NCBI RefSeq assembly: GCF_000143415.4
Contig: NW_003314310.1
Coordinates: forward strand, 622,611-686,610
DNA: 64,000 bases
Source of the DNA: Selaginella moellendorffii
Taxonomy: Eukaryota; Streptophyta; Lycopodiopsida; Selaginellales; Selaginellaceae
Reading direction: 5' to 3'
Both the position numbers and the translations under genes were made by a program. Positions within the stretch are counted from its first letter, which is position 1. Each line of letters opens with the position of its first letter. This document shows positions 1 through 11,605 of the stretch, in pieces. Under the pieces are notes generated by a model. The model had not been told where the DNA came from. It saw only the letters and a list, made by a program, of their open reading frames with translations, and searched no databases.

Positions 1-1
1 G

Positions 2-3001
2 GAGAAAAAGCGACTTAAAAGAGGTGAGATTGCTGATGTGAAACGTCGTCTGGACAGGACAGTTGCGGATATTTCAGACCTTGAATACAGATTGTGGGAA
101 GCCGGGGAGGATGCCGAACTAAAGGAGCAGATAGCCTCAGAGAAAGTGCGGGCGAGTCAACTCCAGGAGGATAAGTCGAAATTGGAACGCGAGCTCTCTG
201 AAATCCTCCAGCCGCCACCTGAATACTGGAAAAGAGTGGAGGGTATTGCCGAATCAGCATTTGCGCAGGAGTACCAAAGAGTTGGGGGATTAGACAACGT
301 GGAGTCGTTGCGTGAGAAGCTGGAAGAAACAGGATACAAGTGGAAGACGAAGAAAGCCATGATAGCGCCTGTTGTCACGTTAGTTCAGACGAGTGGCTGG
401 GGAAAGTCGAGGACTACCTGCGAGCTTGCAAATTTAGGTGTGTTCGTCATCTACTGCTCATTCGCTTCATCTGGCACCGTGTACCCTCCAAGGTCTGCCT
501 TTGCGGACTTCTTCTACACAAACGCTGTCAAATTGCTCAGCTCGGGTTCTACGCTTTTGTCGCAAAGCAGGTTCATGCTCTTCTGCATTGACTACTTTGT
601 GTCATGCATCCAGGCTCTTCTGCATCTGACTTCCGGGGAGGACCCCATGGATGCCAAGAAGTTCTTGAACGATCTCATGGTTGGGAAGAACTTTTGGGAC
701 GTGGTACAGGCGAAGATGGAGATAGGAAACGAAGCCCGGGAGGAGTTTGCTAATCGCCTTGACGTCGACCTGAAAGAAAAGCCTGGTGAGAAAACCAATA
801 TCTGGGGCATCTGGGAAAGTAAGGTGTTTAAGAAGTACAACACGCTTGAAGGTCTACTGTCGAATGTTCCAGCTCCTGCCAAAGGAAAACTGAAGGTCCT
901 GTTTGTCATGGACGAAGCCCGATGGTTTACTTCGCATGCTGATCTGACAACTGTTGCTGCATTTGTTCCTGCAAGGAGGGCTTCCAGGGTGTTGCCTGAA
1001 AATGGAAGTGTGTCGGTGATGTTCACCGACACAGACGGGAGGCTAAACAATTTTGCGCTGCCCAATAAGGCATCCGGTTTCGGGTTTAGTAGCGATCGAG
1101 TGGCTGGAATGCTAGTTGCACATCCAGCGTACTGCTTTTTCTTGGCAGACTTGCCATCGGACGAACAAACAGGTGGCCTTCTGCTTGCAAAAGTTGAAGA
1201 TCTGGGTCGTCTTTGCGGCTATGGTCGGCCACTGTGGCAAGCATTGGCAAAGGCTTCCGCAAGTGCAGGTGACGTGCTGCTTTTGGCTGTAGATAAGCTC
1301 CTTGGTGGCACTGGTTCGTTCAACAAGTGTTTGCTTCAAAGAGGAGGTCTATCACATGAGGCTTGTCTGGCTACACTGGGCTGCAGAGTATGCATCGACA
1401 TCAATCCGCATGCCACAATTATCACTGATATGGTTGCAAGTCACCTACTTAGCGTGATGTCCATTTCTGATGACCGGACTCTTGTTTGGACGCATTGGGC
1501 TATGGAGCCACTGGTTGCAGCGGCTGCAGCACAGGTTTTGCGTGCACAAGGGAAGGTTGGGACAGGGTGGAAGGAGTGCTTGGAGGCACTTGTAACTGGG
1601 ATGAAGCGTGGATGGGTTGATCGAGGTTACAGGGGCGAGTTGGTTGCACGGGTGCTGCTACTTCTTGCAGTGGACAGTCTAGACAGAGATTCATGGAAGT
1701 GCTTTACTTTTGACGAGCTTTGCCGTGGCTTAAGTGGGAAGTCGCTGTCTGATCTTATTAGAGAAGATGAGCAGAATTCAGCATCTCCGACCCCCAAAGC
1801 TCCCGAAGTAAACATGCCACCACCTCCGGCCTCGGCTTTGAAGCGTAGGGGAAGCAGGGTTAAAGTAAACAAAAAATTTCCGGGTCAGCCGCAGGTGGCT
1901 TCAGCGTCCCTGTCCAAAGCTCCAGGAGAAGAAGCGCAGGTCAAAGTAAACACGCCGCCACCTGAGGTGAAGTTGCCATCTCCAACGCTGACGGCCTCAA
2001 AAGCTCCAGGTGGAAGTACGCACAATGCTGAAGGTGAGGGGGAAACAAAACAAGCAGGTGGCTCTATAGATGGAAGTGGTAAAGAAGAAATCCACAGAAA
2101 CATGGGTGAAGCCAAGTTTTTTTGCTTGCTATTCAGGAAAACCGACTTCCGACTGCAGGAGCTCACCGCAAAAGATTTGCTTGAATTTGGAAAGGCTGGC
2201 GTAGGAATCATTTGCCGTGAAAATGAATGGGGCATAGACATCGTCATCGTTGGGTTCTTTGGTGGCACGTTTAGCCTGGAGACGATGACACTCATTTTGG
2301 TGCAGGTGAAACACACAGAGAAACATGATGTTGATTTAGCATGTGCTAAATGCTCTCCGGAGTTTTCTCAGATGTTCAGTAGCAGTGCAGGGCCTCAAGG
2401 TTGGACTGGGTTGAAGGTGCCATACGCCAGTCTGGTTTTGAATGTGGCCCATGTGCCTTCCAGCAGTGTTCGTTACAGAACTAGGAAACTTGTCATGGAA
2501 GCATTACTGAAGAAGACGCCTGCAAATCTTTCCATGGCAATGACTCTCCATGACGCTCATCCGGAATGCAAAGGCCTTCAGGAATGGACAAAAGGCTATG
2601 ATGGGGATAGATCACACCCGGTATTCAAGTCATGGGAACGGTATTTTGCTTCAGATGATCGTCTCCAACACATTGTGGTCATTGAAGGTACGTTTGTGCT
2701 GTTTCATTTTCAATCACTTGATGTTATCTTTTGCACTCCAGGTTTGGATGCATTCTCATCCAAGGACGAAGTGAAAGACCTGGTCGACATCTCTCTGGAT
2801 TCTACTGCAGACATGAGGAAACTAGAACAAGTTCAGAAGATGTATGCACATAGAATGTTCGGATGGGTTAAGAACATGGCAATGCGCAAGTGTTTGGAGC
2901 CAAAGCTCAGTGTGAAAAAGAGTAAGTAAAACTGAGAATTTTTTTGAGAAATAATCTGAAATTTTTTCTCCATTGCAGAGGTGCAGATGGAATTATCTTA
3001 G
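2..3001 (+). CDS. Crinkler-like P-loop NTPase / restriction-type nuclease, copy 1 (5' end outside window)
   Basis: The frame is open from base 2, and comparison with the copy at 42138 shows about 20 N-terminal codons are missing. Seen in order: a charged coiled-coil-like stretch (about 2-340), a P-loop QTSGWGKS (386-409), a Walker B VLFVMDEA (896-919), a GELVARVLLLLA helix (about 1636-1671), a Pro/Lys-rich linker (about 1780-2090), and a nuclease-like core with GID (2231-2239) and QVK (2303-2311). This order matches the Crinkler-type NTPase plus REase proteins known from fungi, oomycetes and some plants; the family call is from memory. Two introns are likely: 2688-2741 (54 nt, in frame, so readable if retained) and 2922-2978 (57 nt). 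With both removed the stop is at 2999-3001; without the second splice it is at 2927-2929. Role inferred only: DNA-directed NTPase/nuclease, possibly defence or element related. No lesions seen. Confidence 0.72.
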
Positions 3002-3002
3002 G

Positions 3003-3860
3003 TGGTGAGATTTAAGGACTTTGTAATTCTAGAATCAAGAGTAAGTGCCAATATCTTAATTATTAAAACTGAAAGATTCCTTTTCTATTTTTTTGCATGT
3101 GGTATGTTGTATTATTCAGGTTTCTGATGGTTTATGTTATAATGGTAAAAAAAATAATGATAATTGATTAAAAAAATTACAATTTTTTTATAAAATATTA
3201 ATTATATTCTAAAATGTGCATCAAAAGTTTTAGGCAAACCTTTGGTAGAATATCATTCCAACACTTACATGTAAAATAGTAAGGTAACATGCTCACATTC
3301 TTAAAGAAAATTGAGTTTAAGAGTTAATTTTTTACATTGCTAGTAAGGGAAAGGATATTGAAGTTGATACTAATACAAATAACTGTTATATAGATGAGTG
3401 ATGAGCTATGTGTGGTGATGTGGTTGCCACTACAGTATCATCAAGTTTATCATTACGTCCAATTAGAGTTGTTATTAGTAATATATTATGGATTTAGTTT
3501 ATGTAATATTGTATTTTAACTGTAACACTACCAAAATATAATTATTAAACAATAAAAAAAACACTTTAGCAACTATAATAAATTACAACTGCAAGAAAAA
3601 TTTGAAAAAACTTCAGGATAATCCATATTCTCAGCTACTACTCACAAATTTCTCCTCCCTATACTTCATGTTAGTTTTTGTTTTTGTCAGGTGTACAAAA
3701 AAGCCTATTTTGGTTAAAGTGAGACCATTTGGAGGTCTCACTTAGTTTGATTTTTATTAATTTTATTATCTAAAACACATATACTTAGCTAATTAATTAG
3801 GCCTAAATAAAGGAATATTCAAGCTTGATTCCCATTATACAGCAAATAATTATCTATCAT
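3003..3860 (+). repeat. Crinkler 3'-flank dispersed repeat, copy 1 (longest)
   Basis: AT-rich DNA that starts immediately after the Crinkler-like stop, with GTGAGATTTAAGG. Recognisable copies occur at 29790-29926 continued at 31057-31780, at 32455-32705, and at 45808-45975. Only the copies at 3003 and 45808 are next to a Crinkler-like gene. No coding potential seen. It may be the 3' UTR plus downstream part of a mobile unit; that is inference. Confidence 0.7.
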
Positions 3861-3877
3861 AATAAGGAGGAGTTGCC

Positions 3878-4100
3878 AAACTTTCTGGGCCACCAGATCC
3901 AGCCAATTGCAGCTGTCCGATGCGGGGGGGGGGGGGGGGTTGTAACTGTAAAGGGGTTATTTCTTTAACCACATGTTAGTGAATAATCGCGCTAATGTTT
4001 GCTCCCAGCCAATGGGAGGCAGCCAATCTGCATGGGGCAAGAGAAGAAGGCACAGCAACACATGTCACATGCAAAGTGTTGACCGTGACTGTGCTTGTCG
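3878..4100 (+). repeat. Dispersed repeat, copy 1, with a 16-G run
   Basis: Shares blocks with 21895-22065: AGTTGCCAAACTTTCTGGGCC, GTAACTGTAAAGGGGTTATT, the CCAATGGGA box and AAAGTGTTGAC. In this copy a run of about 16 G (about 3925-3940) interrupts the repeat. No ORF is convincing. The other copy lies 0.5 kb upstream of a violaxanthin de-epoxidase exon, so the repeat could be an old promoter segment or a transposon end. Confidence 0.5.
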
Positions 4101-6076
4101 TCTGGGCATCGAGATCGCTCAAGCAGTAGCAGCAGCCCAAAGCCGCAAGGAAGATCTGGCAACTGGAGCAGGATCGATCATCCTCCTGGTAGTGGAGCGA
4201 GGTGTCACAGCATTCGGACGCACCGCTCGACTGGAACACAGTGTTCATCGGCTATAGTGACAGGATCTTGAGCATGGAGATGTTTAAGATCTTTGGGCAA
4301 GTGCTGGATTTCATGGGAATGTGCCAGTTCAAAAGAGTTCTAAATGTGGTGACCAGGTATCTTTATCTCTTTTTCTTTTTATCCTTTTTTCCGATGAATG
4401 CAAGGGCATTTTGTGCTCCTCCAGGTACTAGGCTTACCTAGCAACAGCATTGCTTGAGCAAGAGGGCTGTAGAAAGATCGGGGATCAAGCAGCCAAAGAA
4501 AAGCTATAAGTAGGTTATACTTCTCAAGATCGTCTCCTAGGATCACTAGGAGTTTTTCAGGAAGCAATGCCAATAGGTACAATAGTTATGATTTCCAACA
4601 TGAGGTTCACTCAACAAGTATAGCATCCATTCCTTAATATCAATTTCACTGACAGCTATAGCATGCACCTTGCGATAGCTTCAATGGCAGTTAATAAATA
4701 CAGCCACCTTTTTAAGCCATCTAACTGGCTGTGTATTCAACACTACAAGGTTAGAGTTAAGAATCTGAAATATCATTTGGGGCTCCATTGTCTCTCGATA
4801 AATATTTTCTACGGCCACACATGTTTGAGCATGGCTAGAGAAGGCTCCTCCAGTGCTTGATTTTGTCAGGCCATCAAACATTGTTCCACTAATTATAGGG
4901 GATACTTCTACTTATACTTTTGCAACAGTTGCTGCGTCAATCACTAGTGTGGATCAAATGCCTAACACTACAAACATTATATTCATTGTTGATGATTCTA
5001 AAGCTAATAACATTTATAAGGTATTTATAATAATCTGATTAGATTTTTTGGGTGAACTTCAAAAGCATGTGCATATGCTAGGTGATAATCATCATGGGTT
5101 TGCTAGGGACATGCTAAGTTGTATTTTTTACAGTTTCTTAGGAACTAAAGATAAAACTATGTTTAGGATTGCACCCTCGACTATTGTTTTGAAAATTCTT
5201 GACAACATGCCTTGGGACCATATATAGAAGCAACTGCACTTTGTTTCATCCATATACAGAAAGAACTTCTTTGGGGCATGTTTTTCTTGATGTTTACTAA
5301 TGGTTTATAATGCATGTTTTGTTAATAGGTGCATGGCTACTTCATCCATGAAAACCCTCGAGCAATCTCTATTTGTTGTGGTTGCCATGTTTGCAAAAAT
5401 TTAAGGTCAAAAAACAAATGTGAGATATTGGTTGGTGTCACCATTGCAAGAATGAATGAATATTCTTTCAAACTTTGTGGATCCATGGCAAATTTTATCC
5501 AGATAATGGCCACCCCCAAGACCTTTGCATGGAGGACACTTATATAGACCAAACATACGGTCTCACTCTTGGCCAATTTTTAAGAATGTTCACTTCTATT
5601 TGGATGTCTGGGGCAATCAAACTTTTGGAGACAAAAAAGCTACTAACAGGCCACTTCTTATTCTCAACTGGTGCCCATCAGAGCTCACCAAAAGCTATCG
5701 CATTCAAGGCTGATTAAAGTATTGTGCACTTTCATTTTTTGTTCCACAGTGTGCTTTCATTTTCTATTTGTATAATATATTGTCTATAAGTTTGCTGCAT
5801 AGTTGTATTTGGGATCCATTGTATTATTACAACCTCAAAGTCTCTTGCAAGGCTCTCCACCGAACTTCAGCTTCACTTCAAGCAAGGCAAATGCTTTCTT
5901 TGGCTTTAAGCTTGATAGTCTTTGAGGAATTCGTTTTTCTTTTCTTCTTTTTTCTCTATGAAACACTCATACCGATAGTTTGAAGTAGGCATTCTAATCA
6001 TCTTCGTAACTTCTTTGAAATGTAGGAACACTGCGACTTGGTTGATGATAGATGATAATTTTGGAGTACAAACACT
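4101..6076. other. No recognisable gene; several short open fragments
   Basis: Short plus-strand open stretches at 4853-5038, 5329-5547 and 5525-5713 have protein-like composition (for example the runs GCHVCKN and FYLDVWGNQTFG), but I do not recognise a family and they are broken by stops. They may be exons of a decayed gene. The rest is AT-rich without visible signals. Confidence 0.3.
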
Positions 6077-6517
6077 GGCTACACCATTCCTAACCATACC
6101 TGTGCCTTTGTCAACTTCCATTCACTTTGCATCGATCTTGCACACTGAAAAAATCCAATGAAGTACCAACCTGAGCGATTTCTAGAGGCTGACATCGACA
6201 TGTTCAGACAAGATTACAACTTGCTGCCGTTTGGATCTGGAAGGCAAATGTGCCCTGGAACTAAACTTGGATTTGACACGCTGCAGATTGGCACTGCTAC
6301 ACTGGTTCAGGGATTTGAGTGGAAGTTGGCAAAGGGACAAGATCCAGCTGAGATCAACATGGACAAGACTTATGACTTGGTTTGTCACAAAATGCAGCCA
6401 CTCATTGCTGTTCCGAAAGCACAGCTTGAAAGGGCAATTGCAGAGTACCTTCACGGTAAACATTCTCCAACCGGCCCCCTCCTGCTTAAACTCAACATTG
6501 TCTTAGAAGAGCTTTAG
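6077..6517 (+). pseudogene. Cytochrome P450 C-terminal remnant
   Basis: Plus-strand similarity begins at the GYTIP strand (6077), passes a PERF motif (QPERFLE) and reaches the heme-ligand loop FGSGRQMCPG with the axial cysteine, about 70 residues before the stop. The order is that of a plant microsomal P450, probably the CYP71 clan. Only the C-terminal quarter is present, and an in-frame TGA at 6146-6148 replaces the Trp expected before KNP. No upstream I-helix or membrane anchor was found in the preceding 2 kb. A relic, not a working enzyme. The heme loop itself is intact. Confidence 0.75.
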
Positions 6518-6875
6518 ATTCTAGAGATTGGAGGGCTTGAAAACATTGAAATTTCTGAGAGATGTTGAGATGATTGTTTTCAATAGCTATGGATGCCAGT
6601 AAACTTCTTTTAAGTTGCTTTGTCCCTGAAGAAAAAAGATAGATTTACTTCTCTTTGGAATATTAAAAAATCAATCTAAAAACTTTTACCAAGCTTTTCA
6701 TGCAAGCATCGAAGAGATTGTTTCACTTGTGCTTCTTGATCTGGGAAAGCTTCCAAATCCCACACGCTGCTCATAACAACAACAGAATGCTAAACCGAGA
6801 AAAGAGAGACACACACTACAATAACTGGTGGTCAGCTGACGTTGCCACCAACATGGAACTTTCATGAGAAGACCA
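6518..6875. other. Intergenic, nothing recognised
   Basis: AT-rich DNA between the P450 relic and the left terminal repeat of the reverse-transcriptase element. No supported feature. Confidence 0.5.
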
Positions 6876-7396
6876 GGAAGTTATTGGTTAAGCAGATCGA
6901 CTAGGCCGTTTTCGGTACATTCGTCCGAGGCATAGGATCATCCGCCCGGTAACCCAGTACCGACCACGACCAAAACGATTTCCCTAAACAATTCCTATGT
7001 CACCTCCTACGGTTTGGGTGTCCGGGGGGTACCTGTATCATGGAAGACGAGGATTAGTAATGCAATCTCCGCTAGCTCTATCTCTCATTTTGTGAAAGTA
7101 CGAAGCTAGGTCTCAAAACTGAACTGAGATTTGCACGACTGATGCTCGCGAGCCAATGTACTCAGGTACATGCCCGGGCCACACATCAGAAGTGACTTCC
7201 AAAGATTAGAGCTAAGGAACATGCTCAACCTGATCGCTATCCGTTGACTCATGGATCTCGCCGTCTGGACCAGTCGCTGTCATCCCGTCTTTTTTCTAAG
7301 CGGATGATTAGAAGCTGGAACAGTCGAGAGTACAAGCACTACCTGGGCAGAGTCAGTAAGAACCCCTTGTGTCGCTGTGGTGTTTAGTTCCAGCGC
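6876..7396. repeat. Left long direct terminal repeat of reverse-transcriptase element
   Basis: About 520 bp starting TTGGTTAAGCAGATCGACTA and ending TTCCAGCGCTCTG, nearly identical to 17734-18253 in the same orientation. The two repeats bracket a minus-strand reverse-transcriptase element, so they resemble the pseudo-LTRs of Penelope-like elements. They lack an obvious TG...CA LTR structure. Confidence 0.7.
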
Positions 7397-7718
7397 TCTG
7401 GCCGAGAGAGATTCCTACAGGCCAAGGGTAAAAAACCGCGGCAAAACGAATCGTTTGTACCCGTTTTTGCGTGGCCAGGAATGTGGAAGTGAGATTCCTC
7501 GCGACCTTAGTGGTGGGTGTAAGCTCGTTTTGAGCTATCCCCAAACAAGCACTTCGTTGGCGCTGCTCATTCTTGCGGTGCGCAACGAAGCGGCTGTTGA
7601 TCCTGGAGTGGGCGAGAAGTGTGCGTGGTTGTGCTAGCGCACAGCCTTGCAGCGGCCCGAGCTTGCTCTGCTTGTGGATGCGCTCCTGGAGAATGCGGCG
7701 GTGGCGGATGCAAGCGAG

Positions 7719-7738
7719 AAACCCTAACGTTAGGGTTT
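7719..7738. repeat. Head-to-head telomere-like palindrome
   Basis: A perfect 20-bp palindrome, AAACCCTAACGTTAGGGTTT, made of two plant telomere-type units (TTTAGGG) facing each other. It lies in the 3' non-coding part of the reverse-transcriptase element. Confidence 0.6.
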
Positions 7739-8256
7739 TTCCCGTCGCTTCATACCTTTCGGTGTGAGAAAATCCAGCGCCCGCAGCCATGAAGTCGAAT
7801 AGCTATAGCTTGTAATTAGGTTTGCCAATCCGTACGGCGTGTTTCTTCGCGCGAGATTCTGTGAGGAATCCAAGGTTTTGTTTTTTACCATGCCACGTCT
7901 ACTCATGTATTCCATTAGTTTATTCCTGGGAAAACAGAGTTTTCTGTAAGTAAGGTTTCCTTTAAAAATTGTTTTTAAGGAAGACCTTACTGTGATTAAG
8001 GCGTGGGATCTGTCTCAGAGTGAGAGAACAGCAACTTGTGTTGTTTTTTAATTTTTATCAATCAAAACACAGTTGTAGTCGAAGGTGCGCTTGCGTTTTT
8101 TAGTTCAGCGCATGACCAAGGACTGCATGGTAAGTTTGGGGGAACTAATTCTTTTGTTGTTCACAGTCCAAAACGGCATAAATATCGAATCTATTATGTT
8201 TCGATATGATGCTAAAGTGATGGATAGTCCTGTCTAGAGGACAGAGTTCCTGGTAC

Positions 8257-10381
8257 TCAGCTTGAATTTGCTGAGTCGTCGAGCTGTGGTGGCCTATTGG
8301 CCGGTTCTCTCCAGATGTCAAAGAGAATTTCCAAGACTGCTTGTACCGGAGTCAGGGGGCTGGTGAGAATGATACGATCCAGACCACTGAGGATGAGTCG
8401 TCTCAATGCATAGCGATGGAATCCTTTTTCCACGAAGCATTCAACGAGATTATCAATCTCGAGGACGACACCACTGGCGGTATTAATCAGATAAAAAAGC
8501 GCAAAGACTTGCCCCAGGATCACCTTGGATGAGTTTGCGACGGGTCGGTTTGAATCTCGATGAATGTACAGCGAGACTTTGAATGGAAGTGATCGTCACT
8601 TGTCATATTTTGTGGTTAAGAAGGTACCATCAACTCGTATGATCTGAATCTGAAGGCTCAAGAAGTGAGCGGACAGATTCACGAGCGAGCCGTCCGTGTT
8701 CACGAATGGATTATCCATCTCGTTCTGCATGGCCAGGAAGCGTAATGGATATATCCAGAACGGATTTCCTTCAGATTTGACTTGATCAGGGTCAAGGAAT
8801 CGGAGGATCATGGGGTTATTCATTGACACCAGATCGTCCATGTATCGGAACGTATGTTCGAATAAGCGCAGCAGATCGTACCAGCCTAAACGAGCGAGTC
8901 AAGTGATAAAGTTATACTCGAAATAGAATAGGTACAGGTTACACCACAGAGGCGAGCACGAGAAGCCCATAGGAATTCCTCGGACTTGTCTCCATACTCT
9001 GTCACCCAGCCGGACGTATGGGATAATGAAGTGATTTAGCTCGATGACTTTTGTTGGATCCATTCTGGTGGCCTTCACTGATGAGTCGTAGAGGTTTCCA
9101 TTCGGCCTCAAGCTTGTCGTTCTTCTTTTGAATCAGAAAAAGGTCCTTATGGAGGTGGTTTTGGTGCGCGAAAGCCAGATTGACGAGGTTTGTCATGGCC
9201 GTCGTGAGGCCTTGATCTCCCTCGAGGGGGATGGCCTCGTAGCACTTTGTGATATCTCCCGTATAGATCGTGGTGATCTTGTCGGGGAGATTAATCGCAA
9301 ACTCCTGTGTGGACCCAAGGATCCAGCACGCGTTCGTTTTTCCTCCAAAGAATTTTGCCCGTGCGTAGAAATCATCGGCTACGTTTTGTAGCACCTCCTG
9401 TATTCCTTTCAGGATAGCTGTGAGGCAAATTGTGATTTCAGAGAAGATACATCCATCCGCATTCGTTAACCAGCGCATTTTATTCTTATGCGCTTTATAG
9501 ATTCCCATAAGGTAAGGGAGATCTGGTTTCTGCGGCGGGAATTCCTGTAAGGGCGGTTCACCGAGCAGTTGTTTTACAACTTGCTCAGGCGTCTCAGGGA
9601 CATTATTGTCCGAGACTACTAGTGAAAAGTCGTCACTATTCATCCGCGCAAGCGCTTGCTCCCGGGCCAACGTTTTGCAAAAGAAGGTGGGTGTGTTGGC
9701 CGCTTTATCTGCGCCACTGATGTACAAGTGTTTATGTACCCACTCCAATTGCCGCTTTGCCTCAGGGGTGGTCATCACATCTACCATCGGGGTGGTCTGG
9801 CAATTTTGTACTGCCATTCGGACCCGGTAATTGATATGCTGTTTAACAGCAGCTTCGTTGCTAGGCCAGTTACGGATGTAGACATCGGGGATCATACTGG
9901 CAACCCGATCCCAGGCCTCACAGACTTCAGCAATGATTTTTGCTGTCTGGAGTGGTTTCGGGGTGATGTGATTGAGACCTTTCTCGATGACAGTCATGAG
10001 TATGCGTGAGCCAAGGATCTTTGGATCCAAAGTACGCACATGTCCAGTCTCGTCGAGGTAAGTCACCCATGGCCAATGTTTGCATTCGCAAACCAGTGGT
10101 GCATGAGTGTCCCAGTTACAGAAAACCTCTTTGGGTTTATAGAAGTCGTGTTTGATCTGGGGTTCATACCTCCAGCCAAATACGATGGGATCCAGGAGTT
10201 CCGCGTCTAGGCCAATCATTTCCAGGCATTCCCTCATAAGGGTGCGGATACTGATCCTCTCGAATCCGGCGCTAATATATCGGAGGTGTACGAATTTTCG
10301 TTCACACTCCGTTTCCTCTTTGACCAACCATTTACGTCCGGCCAAATGATGGATGTAGTGTAAAGTACACTGTGGAAGCAA
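8257..10381 (-). pseudogene. Reverse transcriptase ORF2 (broken)
   Basis: Read right to left. An open stretch 10381-9002 includes LPYLMGIYKAHK and the motif A-like TGDITKCYEAIPL. A frameshift near 9080 leads to VRGIPMGFSCSPLWCNLYL (8.95 kb), then the catalytic box FRYMDDL (about 8835-8855), FWIYP, and KYDK..RSLPF near 8.6 kb, continuing to 8257. TGA stops near 8899 and 8596 each fit a CGA to TGA change. The motif set matches reverse transcriptases of the Penelope-like type (GxPMGxxCxP, FRYxDD, IYP), from memory. No ATG is evident for the first frame, which opens at a TTG. There is no GIY-YIG or other endonuclease within the 2 kb. Confidence 0.65.
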
Positions 10382-10436
10382 TCACGAGAGCACTTTCATT
10401 AGCTACCAATCATGGAAGGAGAAAACAGAAATTTAT

Positions 10437-11486
10437 TTATCGCTGCTTTCTTGCACCGAGCCTTTTGCGTAGCCTCTGTTTGTTTGAGCTTGCATTGGCC
10501 TCGGACGTCTTGGAGATTGATGGTGGTGTGCCCGTCTCCTGTGATGTTAGTCCCGTGGATGTTTGTCCGTCGGGACGATCACGTTTCCGATTAGGTGGTA
10601 AGCCTCGAGACCTTGCCGGCGTGCGTTGTGAGGACGGTGTAGGTGAGAAAGCTCCATTGCTTTCGCTACCATCACGTCGTGAAGTCGTTGAGGATCGGTA
10701 CTGCTGGACGGGGATGAACTTGCATATGTTCATCTTGGTTTGTCCATGCGGGATGAACTCCAGATCCGGGTTGGCTGGTTTTTTCGCCACCTCAATAGCA
10801 GCTGCTTGCATCCATTCTCGGATTTGAAGGAAGGCAGCTATCTGGAGGATCACTTGCGGATTAGCCGTAAGTAGGGACAGGAAGATGGCGAGGCGGTCTG
10901 ACGACGTCAAGCTTGAATCTGGCCAGTACTTGTCCAGGTTGTTAAGCATGTACCAGAACAAGGAGTCAAGCCAGACAATTCCTCCTTCACATCCCTGGCA
11001 ATCGCAGCGACAGTACGGTCGAAGCTGATTCCATGTACGTTGATCTCCTTGTGATAGGTTCCAGCTTTTTGTATTCAAAAAGGCATCGCCATCACAGCGT
11101 CCATGGAAGGCAGCCTGCTTGAAAACCTCATCCGCGGTCTTTTGGAACGGGATTGCTGGTTTGTAAGAATAATTTCCCAATGTTGCATGTCGGTAAGATG
11201 CTTCCAGTGTCTGTTTTGACCACTGTACTGCATCCGGTCGTACTCAAGCCGCCATCTGGATCCAGTCGGATGCCTCCAAGGGGGATGTCCATCCTAAAGG
11301 ATTCGTTAGCGTCCAGAACTTATGCGGTTCTGGAAGGCGGTGGGGCGCTGCATCGAGAACTCTTGTGGTGGCGAAGGGAAATTTCCATCCACTCAAATTC
11401 TCCAACGGGTCAAACATGATACGACCATTATCAATGCGGTCCATGTTTGCTCCTTCCAGAGTATCTGGCTGTGACGGGATGAGTCG
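10437..11486 (-). pseudogene. ORF1 of the reverse-transcriptase element, C-terminal part
   Basis: Minus-strand open frame with a Cys-rich spot (CRCDCQGCEGG) and a basic, Ser/Thr/Pro-rich tail ending KRLGARKQR, which suggests a nucleic-acid-binding accessory protein. It continues the frame of 17670-16794. One TGA near 11245 replaces the Trp seen in the other copy. The 11171-11484 part is duplicated at 16794-17105. ORF2 begins 56 nt downstream in another frame. No family recognised. Confidence 0.5.
11171..11484 (-). repeat. 314-bp duplicated ORF1 segment, left copy
   Basis: Nearly identical (a few substitutions) to 16794-17105, in the same orientation, so the same piece of element ORF1 flanks both sides of the nested LTR element. 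It is far too long for a normal target-site duplication. Confidence 0.75.
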
Positions 11487-11501
11487 AGTATTGTGCTCGC
11501 T

Positions 11502-11605
11502 TCTCATAGTGTAGTTTTAGTTTTAGGGACTAGATTAGATTTGAAACTCCTAGGAAAATCTCGTGTGGACGTTTCCTCCCAGTCCAGAGATTCCAAAGGT
11601 TTTCA
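11502..11605 (+). repeat. 5' LTR fragment (U5 side only)
   Basis: Matches the last 104 bp of the 3' LTR at 16690-16793, ending GGTTTTCA. The U3/R part is missing and the fragment abuts the duplicated ORF1 segment after about 15 bp of filler. Confidence 0.75.

Larger units (their letters stand above)
7397..11486 (-). mobile_element. Penelope-like reverse-transcriptase element, larger part
   Basis: Minus-strand element lying between the direct repeats at 6876-7396 and 17734-18253. From its 5' side (right) it contains ORF1 (to 10437), ORF2 with a reverse transcriptase (10381-8257) and a roughly 860-bp non-coding 3' region holding a telomere-like palindrome. The remaining 5' part is at 16794-17733, separated by a nested gag-only LTR element. 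The Penelope class is inferred from the RT motif style and the direct repeats. No GIY-YIG endonuclease was seen. Confidence 0.55.

Noticed and set aside
592-1065. Minus-strand 157-codon open stretch within the first Crinkler-like gene
   Set aside because: Shadow of the plus-strand gene; it recurs in the second copy only where the sense sequence is conserved and has no recognisable protein.
2-3001. NLR-type disease resistance gene
   Set aside because: There is a P-loop, but no NB-ARC motifs (RNBS, GLPL, MHD) and no leucine-rich repeats; a nuclease-like core follows instead.
3925-3940. G-quadruplex regulatory element
   Set aside because: An uninterrupted run of about 16 G inside a decayed repeat may be slippage or a sequencing error; no gene depends on it.
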